This document shows, in pieces, positions 35,977 through 45,957 of a stretch of 64,000 nucleotides of DNA (position 1 is the first letter of the stretch; each line of letters opens with the position of its first letter). Origin of the DNA: Castellaniella sp. S9. Lineage in GTDB: Bacteria > Pseudomonadota > Gammaproteobacteria > Burkholderiales > Burkholderiaceae_B. The notes below the pieces were generated by a model. The model did not search any database. It was not told where the DNA came from and saw only the letters and a list, made by a program, of their open reading frames with translations. The stretch spans positions 1-64,000 of the forward strand of contig NZ_JAPFGD010000010.1 of the NCBI RefSeq assembly GCF_027257175.1. Direction: 5' to 3'. The position numbers were made by a program, and so were the translations under genes.

Positions 35977-38043
35977 CTAGGAGGCGTTGCCCGAGCCGGA
36001 CGTACCGCGCGCCGCGCGCCGAGACCCCGCCCAATGCAGGGCCAGGGCGGCGGCGGCCAGGCCGAAGCCGATGCCGTTGGCGATCGGCCCCGGATAGACC
36101 AGGATGAAGCCCGAGACAATGAATATCCAGCGCTCGAACCTCGAGGTGCGCGTCAGCAGCCAGCCCTGGAATCCCACCGCCAGGGCGAATATCCCGGTGG
36201 CGGCCGTGGCGGTGGTGCGCAGGATCTCCCAGACGTTGGCGTGCGCCAGGGCCTTGGTCGAGCCCATCAGCAGCAGGCTTTGGCCGCCCGGATCCAGCAC
36301 GAAAATGAACGGCACCAGAAAGGCCGGGATGGTGTATTTCCAGCACTGCATGGTGGTCTTGTAGGGGTCGCCGCCGGTGATGGCCGAGGCCGCGAAGGGC
36401 GACAGCGCCGTCGGCGGCGAGACCTCCGAGAGCACCGCGTAATAAAAAATGAACATGTGCGCGGCGAAGTCCGGCACCCCGAGCTTGATCAGGGCCGGCG
36501 CGGTGATGACCGCGCAGATGATGTACGAGGCGGTCACGGGCACCGCCAGGCCGATGATCCAGACCACCAGGGCGGTGTAGACGGCGGTCAGCAGCAGCGA
36601 GCCGCCCGCGTAGTCGATGACGATCCCGCTGAATTTCAGGCCCAGGCCGGTCAGGGTCACCACCCCCACGATGATCCCCGCCCCGGCGCAGGTGGTGCCC
36701 ACGCCCAGCATGCCTACCGAACCGGCCTTCAGCGCCTGGATCAGCGGCGAGCCCAGCAGGTGTTCCTTGATCGAACCCCGGCCGCGGAACAGGTCGTAGG
36801 GAATCATCGAGGTGTCGGGGCGCAGCAGACTGGTGAGGAAGGACACGACGGTGGCCCAGAACACCGACAGGACCGGCGAGAATCCCCACAGCATGAACGC
36901 CACGATCGAGATCAGCGACAGGAAGTGGAACCAGTAGTGGCGGGTGAGGTTCCAGACGGTGTCGACCTTTTTGAAGATCGTGCTGCTCATGCCGTACTTG
37001 CGCACATCGATTTCGACCATGAAGAACAGCGCCAGGTAGAACAGCGCCGTCGGCAGGATCGCCATCATGAGGACGTCGAGGTACGAGATCTGCAGGAACT
37101 CGGCGATGATGAAGGCCGCCGCACCCATGACGGGCGGCGAGATGATGGCGCCCAGGCCTCCGGCGGCCAGCAGGCCGCCGGCCGCGTTGCGGTCGTAGCC
37201 GACCTTGGCCAGCATGGGCCAGGCCACCGTGCCCAGGGTCACCGTGGTCGCCACGCCCGAGCCCGACGGGCCGCCCAGCAGGAAGGAGGCCAGCACCACG
37301 GTGCGTCCCGCCCCCGCGGGCTTGCCGCCCATGGCCGAGAACGAAAAGTCGATGTAGAACTTGCCCGCGCCCGAGTACTGCAGGAAGGCGCCGAATATGG
37401 TGAACAGGATGATCAGCGAGGACGAGACGTCGACGGCCACCCCGTAGATGCCTTCGAGCGTCATGTACATGAAACCCACGATGCGGCCGAGGTCGTAGCC
37501 CCGGTGCGTCCAGGGATGGGGCAGGTACGGACCCAGAAAGGCGTACAGCAGGAAGCAGATCGAGATGACGGGCAGTATCCAGCCGATGGTGCGGCGCATG
37601 CCCTCGAGCACCAGCAGGATCAGCGCCGTGCCGAAGAATATGTCCCAGCCGTTGGGCAGCGTGTTGCGGTCGGTGAAGTCGTCGCCGCCCTGGATCAGGT
37701 AGACGACGATGGCGACCGACAGCAGGGCGATGATCCAGTCCCACCACATGACGCGGTGCCGGAAACGGCGGGCGGCGGGAAACATCAGGAAGGTCAGGAA
37801 CAGCACGAAGCCCACGTGTATCGGGCGCAGCGTCTGCGTGGGCACGATGGAGTAGGCGGCATACAGGTGAAACAGGGACATGACCACCGCGACGGTGCCC
37901 AGGGCGGCGCCGAGCCAGCCGGTCAGGCGGTTGGCGGCGCCTTCTTCCTCCTCGATGTAGTGTTCGGCCTTGCGCAGGGCCTCTTCGCTGACGGTGACGT
38001 CCTGATCGGTGGCGGGCTTGCTGTGTGCTGCTGGTTCGTTCAT
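35977..38043 (-). CDS. TRAP transporter fused permease (TAXI type)
   Basis: 688 aa with many membrane helices. It is a fusion of the small (4TM) and large (12TM) TRAP membrane subunits, as in TAXI-type systems. Typical blocks are GPSGSGVATTVTLGTVAWPML and GAAAFIIAEFLQISYLDVL, and the late SEVSPPTALSPFAASAI. It imports an unknown organic acid using an ion gradient. It lies downstream of the gene for its TAXI binding protein. Confidence 0.92.
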   Translation of the reverse strand: MNEPAAHSKPATDQDVTVSEEALRKAEHYIEEEEGAANRLTGWLGAALGTVAVVMSLFHLYAAYSIVPTQTLRPIHVGFVLFLTFLMFPAARRFRHRVMWWDWIIALLSVAIVVYLIQGGDDFTDRNTLPNGWDIFFGTALILLVLEGMRRTIGWILPVISICFLLYAFLGPYLPHPWTHRGYDLGRIVGFMYMTLEGIYGVAVDVSSSLIILFTIFGAFLQYSGAGKFYIDFSFSAMGGKPAGAGRTVVLASFLLGGPSGSGVATTVTLGTVAWPMLAKVGYDRNAAGGLLAAGGLGAIISPPVMGAAAFIIAEFLQISYLDVLMMAILPTALFYLALFFMVEIDVRKYGMSSTIFKKVDTVWNLTRHYWFHFLSLISIVAFMLWGFSPVLSVFWATVVSFLTSLLRPDTSMIPYDLFRGRGSIKEHLLGSPLIQALKAGSVGMLGVGTTCAGAGIIVGVVTLTGLGLKFSGIVIDYAGGSLLLTAVYTALVVWIIGLAVPVTASYIICAVITAPALIKLGVPDFAAHMFIFYYAVLSEVSPPTALSPFAASAITGGDPYKTTMQCWKYTIPAFLVPFIFVLDPGGQSLLLMGSTKALAHANVWEILRTTATAATGIFALAVGFQGWLLTRTSRFERWIFIVSGFILVYPGPIANGIGFGLAAAALALHWAGSRRAARGTSGSGNAS

Positions 38044-38158
38044 CCGATGTCTTCCGATGGGGCCGGGCCGCTGCGGGCCCTTGTCGCGTCGTGGATGCGA
38101 GCCGAAAAAGACGCCTCCCGGCCGCCGTCATGGGGCCGGGGGAGCGAGGGCGGCGGCG

Positions 38159-39115
38159 TCAATCAAAGGCCTTGATGCCGTGTTCCTTGTAGTATTTGAT
38201 GGCGCCGGGATGGAAGGGGATGGGAGACGATTCGGGCGATTGCTTGTCCAGCTTGAACTCGGCCGTGGCCTTGTGCACGGCGATCAATTCGTCGCGGCTC
38301 TCGAAGAGCGTCTTGACGATGTCATAGGCGGTCTGGTCGCTCATGGAGGCGTTCGCCACCAGGATGTTCATCACGCTGGCCTGCTGGTTGTCCTTGTCCA
38401 TGCCGTGATAGACGGATTTCGGGATGACGTCCTTGACGTACAGCTTGCCGTACTTTTCGTTCATCGCCGTGACCAGGTCGGCATTGTCGATCATCTTGAT
38501 CGTGGTGCCCGGGGTGTTGGCCAGGTCGGTCACCGCGCCCGTGGGCAGGCCGCCCACCCAGAAGAACGCATCGATCTTGTTGTCCTTGAGGGCGTTAACC
38601 GACTCGGCGACGCTCAGGCGCTCGCGCGTGACGTCCTTGGACAGGCCGGCGGCCTCGAGCATGCGCAGCGCCATGACCTCGGTGGCGCTGCCCGGCGAGC
38701 CCGAGGAGATCCGGCGGCCCTTGAGATCGGCGATCGTATTGATGTCGCGGCCTTCGACGGTCACCAGGTGCAGGTGGTTGGGATACAGCGATGCCAGGGT
38801 GCGTACGGGTTCCTCCTTGCCCTTGAACTTGTTTTCCCCCTTGTAGGCATCCTGCGCCGCGTCGGCCATGGAAAAACCGATGTAGGTCGCGTCGTTGCTG
38901 AGGAGCTTCAGGTTGTCGACGGAGCCGCCCGTGACCTCGGCGGTGGCCTCCATGCCGGCGACTTTCTTGGACAGCAGGGAGGCGAGGCCGCCGCCGACCG
39001 GGTAATAGACGCCGCCGGTGCCGCCTGTGGCGATGGAAATGTTTTCCGCCACGGCAGGCTGCAGGGCGGCGAGCGACAGGCTCAGGCCTAGGGCAAACAG
39101 CTTCACAGGGTTCAC
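38159..39115 (-). CDS. TAXI-family TRAP solute-binding protein
   Basis: 318 aa from the GTG at 39115, chosen because AAGGAG lies 6 nt upstream; the longer frame to 39169 lacks such a site. A signal peptide (LFALGLSLSLAALQPAVAE) is followed by the TAXI signature (ISIATGGTGGVYYPVGGGLASLL). It binds the ligand in the periplasm and hands it to the fused permease. The ligand cannot be read from sequence. Confidence 0.92.
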   Translation of the reverse strand: MNPVKLFALGLSLSLAALQPAVAENISIATGGTGGVYYPVGGGLASLLSKKVAGMEATAEVTGGSVDNLKLLSNDATYIGFSMADAAQDAYKGENKFKGKEEPVRTLASLYPNHLHLVTVEGRDINTIADLKGRRISSGSPGSATEVMALRMLEAAGLSKDVTRERLSVAESVNALKDNKIDAFFWVGGLPTGAVTDLANTPGTTIKMIDNADLVTAMNEKYGKLYVKDVIPKSVYHGMDKDNQQASVMNILVANASMSDQTAYDIVKTLFESRDELIAVHKATAEFKLDKQSPESSPIPFHPGAIKYYKEHGIKAFD

Positions 39116-39314
39116 GGTGGTCTCCTTGTGGTGATATCGCGCCGGTTGGCGCAATTCGTTCTTATGCACGCGCCGATGTGGGCGGCCCGGCCCTCAGGTT
39201 TAACCTTAGGGGCGCGGATGCGTCAATTGGCGTTTTACCAGAGCCAGGCAGTCTTGCGGGTCGATGAGGAGCGCCACTAGTATGGCGGTGTCGTCCATTC
39301 GAGCCCACTTTCCC

Positions 39315-40535
39315 ATGTCCATGACGGATGCCGCCTTTGCGGACGGCGACGGCGCCTCGCCCCACCGGGTCCTGTGCGCCGGCATTTGTGCCCTGATCCT
39401 CACCGTCGGGCTGGCCCGCTTTGCCTATACGCCGCTGCTGCCGGTCATGCGTGCCGAGGCGGGCCTGTCCTACCTGGCGGGCGGCTGGCTGGCGACGTTC
39501 AATTATGTGGGCTATCTGGCGGGGGTGCTGATCGCCGCCGGCGTGACCGACATGCGCCGCAAGTACGTTCTGTATCGCCTGGGGCTGATCGTGGCGGCGC
39601 TCAGCACCGCCGCCATGGGCTGGACCAGTGACGTCGGCACCTGGGCCCTGCTGCGGCTGCTTGGGGGGATGTCCGGTGCCGCGGGCATGCTGCTCGCCTC
39701 GGGCCTGGTCCTGGACTGGTTGATGCGCAATGGCCATCGCGCCGAGCTCGGCCTGCATTTCACGGGCCTGGGGCTGGGCATCATGGTCTCGGGCATCGCC
39801 GTCAACCTGATGCTGGACCGGCTCGATTGGGCGCAGCAATGGGTGGCCTTGGGCGTGCTGGGGGCGGCGTTCCTCGTGCCGGCATGGCTGTGGGTGCCCG
39901 CGCCGACCGGCATGGACACGCAACCGGCGGCCGTGGACGCCAAGCCGGCATCGGCGTCGCCGCCGTCGAGGCGCTGGATGGCTTTGTTGCTGGGCGCGTA
40001 CTTCTGCGCCGGCTTCGGCTACGTCGTCAGCGCGACCTTCATCGTCGCCATTGTCGAGAAAATGCCCTTGCTTGCCGGGCGGGGCGTCTGGCTGTGGGTG
40101 GCCGTCGGCCTGGCAGCGGTGCCCTCCAGTCTATTGTGGGACCGCATCGCCCAGCGGACCGGCACCCTGCGGGCGCTGATCCTGGGATTCGGCCTGCAGA
40201 CGGTCTCGATCCTGTTGCCGGTGCTGACGCAGGATCCCTGGCTGAACCTGCTCAGCGCCTTGCTGTATGGGGGCACGTGCATCGGCCTGGTCAGCCTGAC
40301 GCTGACCTTGATCGGCCGGCGCTTCCCGGGGAACTCCTCAAAGGCCATGGCCAAGCTCACCATCAGCTACGGGATCGCCCAGATCGTCGCCCCCGCCATC
40401 GCCGGAGGCATCGCCGCGGCCACCGGCAGCTATCGGGGCGCCCTGGTCATTGCCGTGCTGGTGATGGGGGTGGGCATGCTGTTGGTGATGGCCCTGCACG
40501 CGCTCGAGCGGCGCTTGGGGTCGGCGCCTCAGTAG
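39315..40535 (+). CDS. YbfB/YjiJ-family MFS transporter
   Basis: About 406 aa with 12 hydrophobic helices. It begins after a short polar N-terminus with LTVGLARFAYTPLLPVMRAEAGLS, the typical YbfB/YjiJ family block (GxxRFxYTPxLPxM). No strong ribosome site is seen; in-frame ATGs at 39264, 39315 and 39321 are possible. Substrate unknown. The gene ends 7 nt inside the convergent pirin gene. Confidence 0.85.
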   Translation: MSMTDAAFADGDGASPHRVLCAGICALILTVGLARFAYTPLLPVMRAEAGLSYLAGGWLATFNYVGYLAGVLIAAGVTDMRRKYVLYRLGLIVAALSTAAMGWTSDVGTWALLRLLGGMSGAAGMLLASGLVLDWLMRNGHRAELGLHFTGLGLGIMVSGIAVNLMLDRLDWAQQWVALGVLGAAFLVPAWLWVPAPTGMDTQPAAVDAKPASASPPSRRWMALLLGAYFCAGFGYVVSATFIVAIVEKMPLLAGRGVWLWVAVGLAAVPSSLLWDRIAQRTGTLRALILGFGLQTVSILLPVLTQDPWLNLLSALLYGGTCIGLVSLTLTLIGRRFPGNSSKAMAKLTISYGIAQIVAPAIAGGIAAATGSYRGALVIAVLVMGVGMLLVMALHALERRLGSAPQ

Positions 40536-41416
40536 CCCGGCGGCAGCGCCGGCGCCGTCAGCCGCGCGCCATCGAAGCCCGGGACGTCGCCGAACCGCGG
40601 GTCGCCGCTTTCCCAGTCGCGCTGGGCCTGGATGATGTGGGCGCGATCATGGGCCACGAAATTCCACCACATGTGCACGTTGTGCGGGAAAGGTTCGCCG
40701 CCCACCAGGATGGCGCGCGCGGCGGGCGCCAGTACCAGTGTGCAGCGCTCGCGGCCGCCGCCGAGGTATGCGAGCTCGTCGGCCGCGAAGGTCTGGCCGT
40801 CGATCGAGACCGCGCCTTCGAGCACCATGAGACCGTATTCGAAGTCCGGCTCCAGGGCGGGCTTCAAGGTTGCGCCCGACACGCTGTGCAGGTCCAGGCC
40901 CACCAGCGGCGAGTACAGCCGGGTCGGCGCCTGGTGCTTTCCCCACGACCCGGCGAGCAGGGTGCAGTCGCAGCCGGCCTCGGACCAGCGTGGCAGGTCC
41001 GGGTAGTGGTCGAAGGCGGGCGGACAGTCCCAGTGGTCCTCGGGCAGGGCGATCCACAATTGTGCCGCGTGCAGGACCGTTTCCCCGGCCGGCGACTCCT
41101 CGGTATGGGCGATACCGCGCCCGGCCGTCATCAGGTTGACCTGGCCGGGGCGTATCGTCTGGACGTTGCCGAGGCTGTCGCGGTGCAGGACCTCGCCCTC
41201 GATCATCCAGGTGAAGGTCTGCAGGCCGATGTGCGGGTGCGGGCCGACGCGCATGCCGCCGCCGGGCGCAAACGAGGCCGGGCCGGCGTGATCGAGGAAG
41301 CACCAGGCGCCTATCATGCGGCGATGGCGCGACGGCAGCAGGCGGTTGACCATGAGGGCGCCGCCGATCTCGGCGGTACGGGCGGCGATGCGCAGGAAGG
41401 GGGCGGGCTCGGCCAT
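40529..41416 (-). CDS. Pirin-family protein
   Basis: 295 aa cupin-fold protein. The metal-binding motif HPHIGLQTFTWMIEGEVLHRDS and the GRGIAHTEESP block are diagnostic of pirins. Bacterial pirins often have quercetinase activity or regulatory roles; which applies here is unknown. Convergent, overlapping the MFS gene by 7 nt. Confidence 0.9.
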   Translation of the reverse strand: MAEPAPFLRIAARTAEIGGALMVNRLLPSRHRRMIGAWCFLDHAGPASFAPGGGMRVGPHPHIGLQTFTWMIEGEVLHRDSLGNVQTIRPGQVNLMTAGRGIAHTEESPAGETVLHAAQLWIALPEDHWDCPPAFDHYPDLPRWSEAGCDCTLLAGSWGKHQAPTRLYSPLVGLDLHSVSGATLKPALEPDFEYGLMVLEGAVSIDGQTFAADELAYLGGGRERCTLVLAPAARAILVGGEPFPHNVHMWWNFVAHDRAHIIQAQRDWESGDPRFGDVPGFDGARLTAPALPPGY

Positions 41417-41606
41417 GGCGTCTCCTGGTGCGGTGCGGGCAGTGGCCTAGCATAGCACCGCCGGCAGGGGCGATCCGGGCCGTCCGGCGCCGCACGGCCC
41501 GGCTGGCGGGCGCGCTGGCGCATTCCGCGCGAACCTGCTACGGTAGGCCGCTTGAGCGGCCTCGCGCCAGGATTCGCGCGACCGCGCGTCGTCAGGAGCC
41601 CTATCC

Positions 41607-42713
41607 ATGAAAACCAAAGCAGCCGTCGCCTGGAAGGCCGGCGAACCCCTCACCATCGAAGACGTCGACCTCCAGGGCCCCAAGGCCTTCGAGGTTCTCG
41701 TCGAGGTCAAGGCCACGGGGATCTGCCATACCGACTACTACACGCTGTCGGGCGCCGACCCCGAGGGCCTGTTTCCCGCCATCCTGGGACACGAGGGGGC
41801 GGGCGTCGTCCTCGAGGTGGGGCCGGGCGTGACCACCCTCAAGCCCGGCGACCATGTGATCCCGCTCTATACCCCCGAGTGCCGGCAGTGCAAGTCCTGC
41901 CTGTCGCGCAAGACCAATCTCTGCACGGCCATCCGGGCGACCCAGGGCAAGGGCCTGATGCCCGACGGCACCTCGCGCTTCAGCATCGACGGCCGCCCCT
42001 TGCACCATTACATGGGCACGTCGACCTTCGCCAATCACATCGTGGTCCCCGAGATCGCGCTGGCCAAGGTGCGCGAGGACGCGCCGTTCGACAAGATCTG
42101 CTACATCGGCTGCGGCGTGACCACCGGCCTGGGCGCCGTGCTGTTCACCGCCCAGGTCGAGGCCGGCGCCAATGTGGTGGTGTTCGGCCTGGGCGGGATC
42201 GGATTGAACGTCATCCAGGGCGCGCGGATGGTGGGCGCGGGCAAGATCATCGGTGTGGATCTCAATCCCGCGCGCGAGGCCATGGCGCGCCAGTTCGGCA
42301 TGACGGACTTCGTCAATCCCGCCGAGGTGGACAACGTCGTCGAGGCGATCATCGCCCTGACCGACGGGGGCGCCGATTATTCCTTCGAGTGCATCGGCAA
42401 CACGCAGGTCATGCGCCAGGCGCTGGAATGCTGCCATCGCGGCTGGGGCCAGTCCATCATCATCGGCGTGGCCGAGGCGGGCGCGGAAATCTCGACGCGG
42501 CCGTTCCAGCTCGTCACGGGCCGGGTCTGGAAGGGCACCGCTTTCGGCGGGGCGCGCGGGCGCACCGATGTGCCCCGCATCGTGGACTGGTACATGGAAG
42601 GCCGGGTCAACATCGACGACCTGATCACTCATACCTTGCCGCTGGATCGGATCAACGAGGGCTTCGATCTCATGAAGCGCGGCGAGTCCATCCGTTCCGT
42701 GGTCATGTATTAG
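41607..42713 (+). CDS. frmA: S-(hydroxymethyl)glutathione dehydrogenase / class III alcohol dehydrogenase
   Basis: 368 aa zinc alcohol dehydrogenase. Catalytic zinc residues lie in GICHTD (Cys), GHEGAG (His-Glu) and CGV of CYIGCGV; the structural zinc Cys cluster is CRQCKSCLSRKTNLC. The NAD-binding motif is FGLGGIGLNVIQG. It oxidises the formaldehyde-glutathione adduct to S-formylglutathione. It is followed after 8 nt by fghA, which completes the pathway. No frmR-type repressor gene is adjacent. Confidence 0.95.
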   Translation: MKTKAAVAWKAGEPLTIEDVDLQGPKAFEVLVEVKATGICHTDYYTLSGADPEGLFPAILGHEGAGVVLEVGPGVTTLKPGDHVIPLYTPECRQCKSCLSRKTNLCTAIRATQGKGLMPDGTSRFSIDGRPLHHYMGTSTFANHIVVPEIALAKVREDAPFDKICYIGCGVTTGLGAVLFTAQVEAGANVVVFGLGGIGLNVIQGARMVGAGKIIGVDLNPAREAMARQFGMTDFVNPAEVDNVVEAIIALTDGGADYSFECIGNTQVMRQALECCHRGWGQSIIIGVAEAGAEISTRPFQLVTGRVWKGTAFGGARGRTDVPRIVDWYMEGRVNIDDLITHTLPLDRINEGFDLMKRGESIRSVVMY

Positions 42714-42721
42714 GGGGCCGC

Positions 42722-43579
42722 ATGCTTGAATTGACCGGTGCGCACCGCGCCTTCGGCGGCGAGCAGCGCTTCTATCGCCATGATTCGACCGCCATCGGCC
42801 TGCCAATGCGCTTTTCCGCATTCGTCCCGCCGCAGGCGGCTTGCGGCGGCCCGGTGCCGACGCTGTTCTACCTCGCCGGCCTGACCTGCACCGAGGAGAC
42901 CTTTCCGATCAAGGCGGGCGCGCAGCGCCTGGCCGCCGATCTGGGCCTGATGCTGATCGCCCCCGACACCAGCCCGCGCGGCGCGGGCGTGCCGGGCGAG
43001 GACGCGGACTGGGACCTGGGCACCGGTGCCGGGTTCTACCTGGACGCGACCGAGGGCGAGTGGGCGCGCGCCTATCGCATGGAAAGCTATGTCGCGAGGG
43101 AACTCGCGGACCTGGCCGTCGGCCAGTTGGGCGCCGATGGCGCGCGCCTGGGGATTTTCGGCCACTCGATGGGCGGCCATGGCGCCCTGGTGCTGGCGCT
43201 GCGCCATCCGGGCCGTTTCCACAGCGTGTCGGCCTTCGCGCCGATCGCCGCCCCCAGCCGCTGTCCCTGGGGGCGCAAGGCATTCACGGCCTACCTGGGC
43301 GTCGACGAATCGCGCTGGGCGGGCTACGATGCCTCGTCGCTGATGCGGGACACGAGGTGCCCCTACCCCGAGGGCATCCTGATCGACCAGGGACTGGCCG
43401 ACGGTTTCCTGCATGATGGACAATTGCTGCCCGAGGTGTTCGAGCAGGCTTGCCGGGATGCCGGCCAGCCCTTGACACTCAGGCGCCACGAAGGCTACGA
43501 CCACGGTTATTATTTCATTGCTTCGTGGATCGATGATCATTTGCGATTTCATGCGCGGGCCCTGGGGATCGAGAGGTGA
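42722..43579 (+). CDS. fghA: S-formylglutathione hydrolase
   Basis: 285 aa alpha/beta hydrolase (esterase D type). The nucleophile elbow is GHSMGGHGAL, with an LTCTEETFPIKAGAQRLA block typical of the family and catalytic Asp/His towards the end (DQGLAD; EGYDHGYYF). It hydrolyses S-formylglutathione to formate and glutathione. The start at 42722 gives the family N-terminus; the frame reads open upstream only because the frmA region lacks stops in it. Confidence 0.94.
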   Translation: MLELTGAHRAFGGEQRFYRHDSTAIGLPMRFSAFVPPQAACGGPVPTLFYLAGLTCTEETFPIKAGAQRLAADLGLMLIAPDTSPRGAGVPGEDADWDLGTGAGFYLDATEGEWARAYRMESYVARELADLAVGQLGADGARLGIFGHSMGGHGALVLALRHPGRFHSVSAFAPIAAPSRCPWGRKAFTAYLGVDESRWAGYDASSLMRDTRCPYPEGILIDQGLADGFLHDGQLLPEVFEQACRDAGQPLTLRRHEGYDHGYYFIASWIDDHLRFHARALGIER

Positions 43580-43586
43580 ACCGGGC

Positions 43587-43617
43587 GCCTGCTGAATAGC
43601 GCAGGCGGGCTTTTTTT
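43587..43617 (+). terminator. Rho-independent terminator after fghA
   Basis: GCCTGC (43587-43592), loop of 8 nt, GCAGGC (43601-43606), then a run of seven T at 43611-43617. It ends the frmA-fghA transcript just upstream of the next gene. Confidence 0.85.
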
Positions 43618-43626
43618 GGGGTATTC

Positions 43627-45126
43627 ATGAAATCAGGCGTGTCAGCAGGTTCGTCCCCCGAGATGCAGGGATTCCGGTTGGACGATTTCTTCGACGTCAT
43701 GCCGATGTCCTTGTGGCTCGAGGACTACAGTGCCCTGTACGAGCTCTTCGAGCGGTGGCGCGCCGAGGGGGTGGTGAACTTCCAGGCCTGGCTGGCCGAG
43801 GATCACGCGCGCCTGCTGCAGTGCGCCGGTGCCATCCGCCTCGTGCGCGTCAATCGCCAGACCCTCGAGCTGTATGGCGCCAGCTCCAGCGAGGCGCTCA
43901 TGGCGCGGCTGGGCGAGGTGATGCGCGACGACATGCTCGAAGGCTTTGCCGCCGAAATGCTGGCGCTCTGGAGCGGCGCGCGCTCCTTCCAGAGCGCCAG
44001 CGTGAACTACACGCTGGATGGCCGCCGCCTCGATATCTCGCTCAAGGGTGTCGTGCTGCCCGACCGCGAGCGGCCGTGGGACCAGGTGCTGGTCGCCGTC
44101 GAGGACGTGACCGAACTGCACGAGTCCCGCCGCCTGGCGCTGAGCAACGAGCGCCTCGCGCGCGAGCTCTTCGGGCAGGCGCCGGTGTCGCTATGGGTCG
44201 AGGACTTCAGCCGCATCAAGGTCCTGATCGACGAGGTGCGCGAGCAGGGCATCGACGATTTCCGCACGTTCATCGACGTGCATCCGGAATTCGTCGAACG
44301 CTGCCTGTCCGAGATACGCGTGCTGGACGTCAACAGCCACACCTTGCGGATGTTCAAGGCCAACAGCCGCGCCGAGCTGCTGTCGCGGCTCGCGGACGTG
44401 TTCCAGGAGGAAATGCTGACGTCCTTCGCCGAGCAGCTCATCGACCTGTGGGACGGCCGCCTGTTCCAGCAGCGCGAGGTCCAGAACCGCACGCTGTCCG
44501 GGGACAATCTATACATCCACATGCAGTTCTCGGTGTTCGAGGGCCATGAGGACGATTGGAGCATGGTGCTGGTGGCCCTGACCGACATCACGGCCCGCAA
44601 AAAGGCCGAGGCCTACCTCGAATACCTCGGCAAGCACGACGTGCTCACCCAGTTGAAGAACCGCTCGTTCTATGTGGACGAACTCAGCCGCCTCGAGCGC
44701 AAGCGGGTCATGCCGGTGTCGTTCATTTCATTGGACTTGAACAATCTGAAGGCCACCAACGACCTGGAGGGCCATGCGGCGGGCGACGCCTTGCTGCGGC
44801 GCATGGGCGAGGTGCTCAACAAGGTCATCGACCGGCCGGCGTCGGCGGCGCGGATCGGCGGCGACGAATTCATGATCCTGCTGCCCCGGGTGGACGAGGA
44901 CGGCGCGCGCACCGTCCTGACGAACCTCCATCGCCTCATCGAGCTGAACAACCAGTTCTACGGCGGCACGAACCTGAGCGTCTCGGTCGGCGTGGCGACG
45001 GCACGCCACTACGAAGGTTTGAGCCAGGCCCTGCACGTCGCCGATCTGGACATGTACCGCGACAAGCGCATGCATCACGCCTACCGGCGGGCCGACGACG
45101 TGCCGCCCTCGAAACCCGACGCCTGA
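43627..45126 (+). CDS. PAS-GGDEF diguanylate cyclase with duplicated sensor module
   Basis: 499 aa, soluble. Two tandem PAS-like modules (about 20-160 and 180-320) share the same opening (MSLWLEDYS / VSLWVEDFS), an HPEF/EDHA helix and an RVNRQTL / DVNSHTL strand, so they arose by duplication. The GGDEF domain has LSLDLNNLKATNDLEGHAAGD-type and RIGGDEFMILLP (GGDEF) motifs, compatible with c-di-GMP synthesis. No membrane segment is seen; it should sense an internal signal. It begins only 9 nt after a terminator, so its promoter is inside that region. Confidence 0.9.
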   Translation: MKSGVSAGSSPEMQGFRLDDFFDVMPMSLWLEDYSALYELFERWRAEGVVNFQAWLAEDHARLLQCAGAIRLVRVNRQTLELYGASSSEALMARLGEVMRDDMLEGFAAEMLALWSGARSFQSASVNYTLDGRRLDISLKGVVLPDRERPWDQVLVAVEDVTELHESRRLALSNERLARELFGQAPVSLWVEDFSRIKVLIDEVREQGIDDFRTFIDVHPEFVERCLSEIRVLDVNSHTLRMFKANSRAELLSRLADVFQEEMLTSFAEQLIDLWDGRLFQQREVQNRTLSGDNLYIHMQFSVFEGHEDDWSMVLVALTDITARKKAEAYLEYLGKHDVLTQLKNRSFYVDELSRLERKRVMPVSFISLDLNNLKATNDLEGHAAGDALLRRMGEVLNKVIDRPASAARIGGDEFMILLPRVDEDGARTVLTNLHRLIELNNQFYGGTNLSVSVGVATARHYEGLSQALHVADLDMYRDKRMHHAYRRADDVPPSKPDA

Positions 45127-45152
45127 CCGCGCGCCGGCCCCGGGCGAACGCG

Positions 45153-45758
45153 CTAGCGCGCCTGCAGCGTGACCAGCCCCGGCATGTCGGCCGATTCCAG
45201 GATCCGCCGTACGCGGTCCTGCCAGGCCTGCGCGAACTCACGGCGCTGTTCGTCGCTGGCCTGTCCGGCGAGGATGCGCTGCAGCAGGGGCATGGTCATG
45301 GGTGCGGGTGGAATTTCGCGGGCGCTGTAGCTGGCGACCACGCAGGCGCCGGTGTCGCGGCGGGTGAAAGCGATTTCCCCGGGAATGTCGGCCTCGAAGC
45401 GCAGCAGGTCGCGGCGGTCGTACTGGCCCGCCAGGCCTTTGAAGCCGGTGTCGGCGGCGGCGCCGGTCAGCAGGGCAACCACATTGGCGATGACCCCCGT
45501 CACCCCGTTGCGGGCGTCGTCCGCGAACTCGACCAGGATGTCGCCGCGTTGCGGCAGGCTGTCGGGGTAGAGTGCGGCCAGGGCCTTGACGGCCATCAGG
45601 TAGGCGCCGGCCACTGTCGGACAGGAGTGGCCGGCCAGGCGGACCGCGTCGGCGTAGCCGTATTCGAGGGTGCCGTCGTCCGATGCGCCGAGCAGATCCG
45701 CCAAGGGATCGTACAGGGTGATTGTCGGGGCGTTGTCAAAGAATGCGGGATGGGCCAT
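45153..45758 (-). CDS. FmdE-domain-like protein
   Basis: 201 aa from the ATG at 45758. The AGHSCPTVAGAYLM segment is the GHxCP motif of the FmdE/formylmethanofuran-dehydrogenase subunit E region. FmdE proteins bind metal through this Cys/His site and often have a C-terminal zinc ribbon, which this one lacks. Function in this organism is unknown. It is convergent with the cyclase and divergent from acnA. Confidence 0.7.
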   Translation of the reverse strand: MAHPAFFDNAPTITLYDPLADLLGASDDGTLEYGYADAVRLAGHSCPTVAGAYLMAVKALAALYPDSLPQRGDILVEFADDARNGVTGVIANVVALLTGAAADTGFKGLAGQYDRRDLLRFEADIPGEIAFTRRDTGACVVASYSAREIPPAPMTMPLLQRILAGQASDEQRREFAQAWQDRVRRILESADMPGLVTLQAR

Positions 45759-45957
45759 GAAAGCTCCGGTCGAATCGAATGCCCCAGTGTAGCGGCGCGC
45801 GCGGCGCGTACAGGGCTTAACCCTGCGGCATGGCAGGTTGTGGGGCGGCCCGCCCTGCGGCCGGCGCGGGGTTGATGGAGGGAAGGGATGCAATGCGTGT
45901 AAGATGGACCAAGGCCCGGTTTGGCTCGAGGCACGAATCTTTTCTGGAGGATATGCG

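Noticed and set aside
41552..43579. Single 675-codon frame spanning frmA and fghA
   Set aside because: Only the part from 42722 encodes a real protein; the upstream part is a shadow of frmA in GC-rich DNA.
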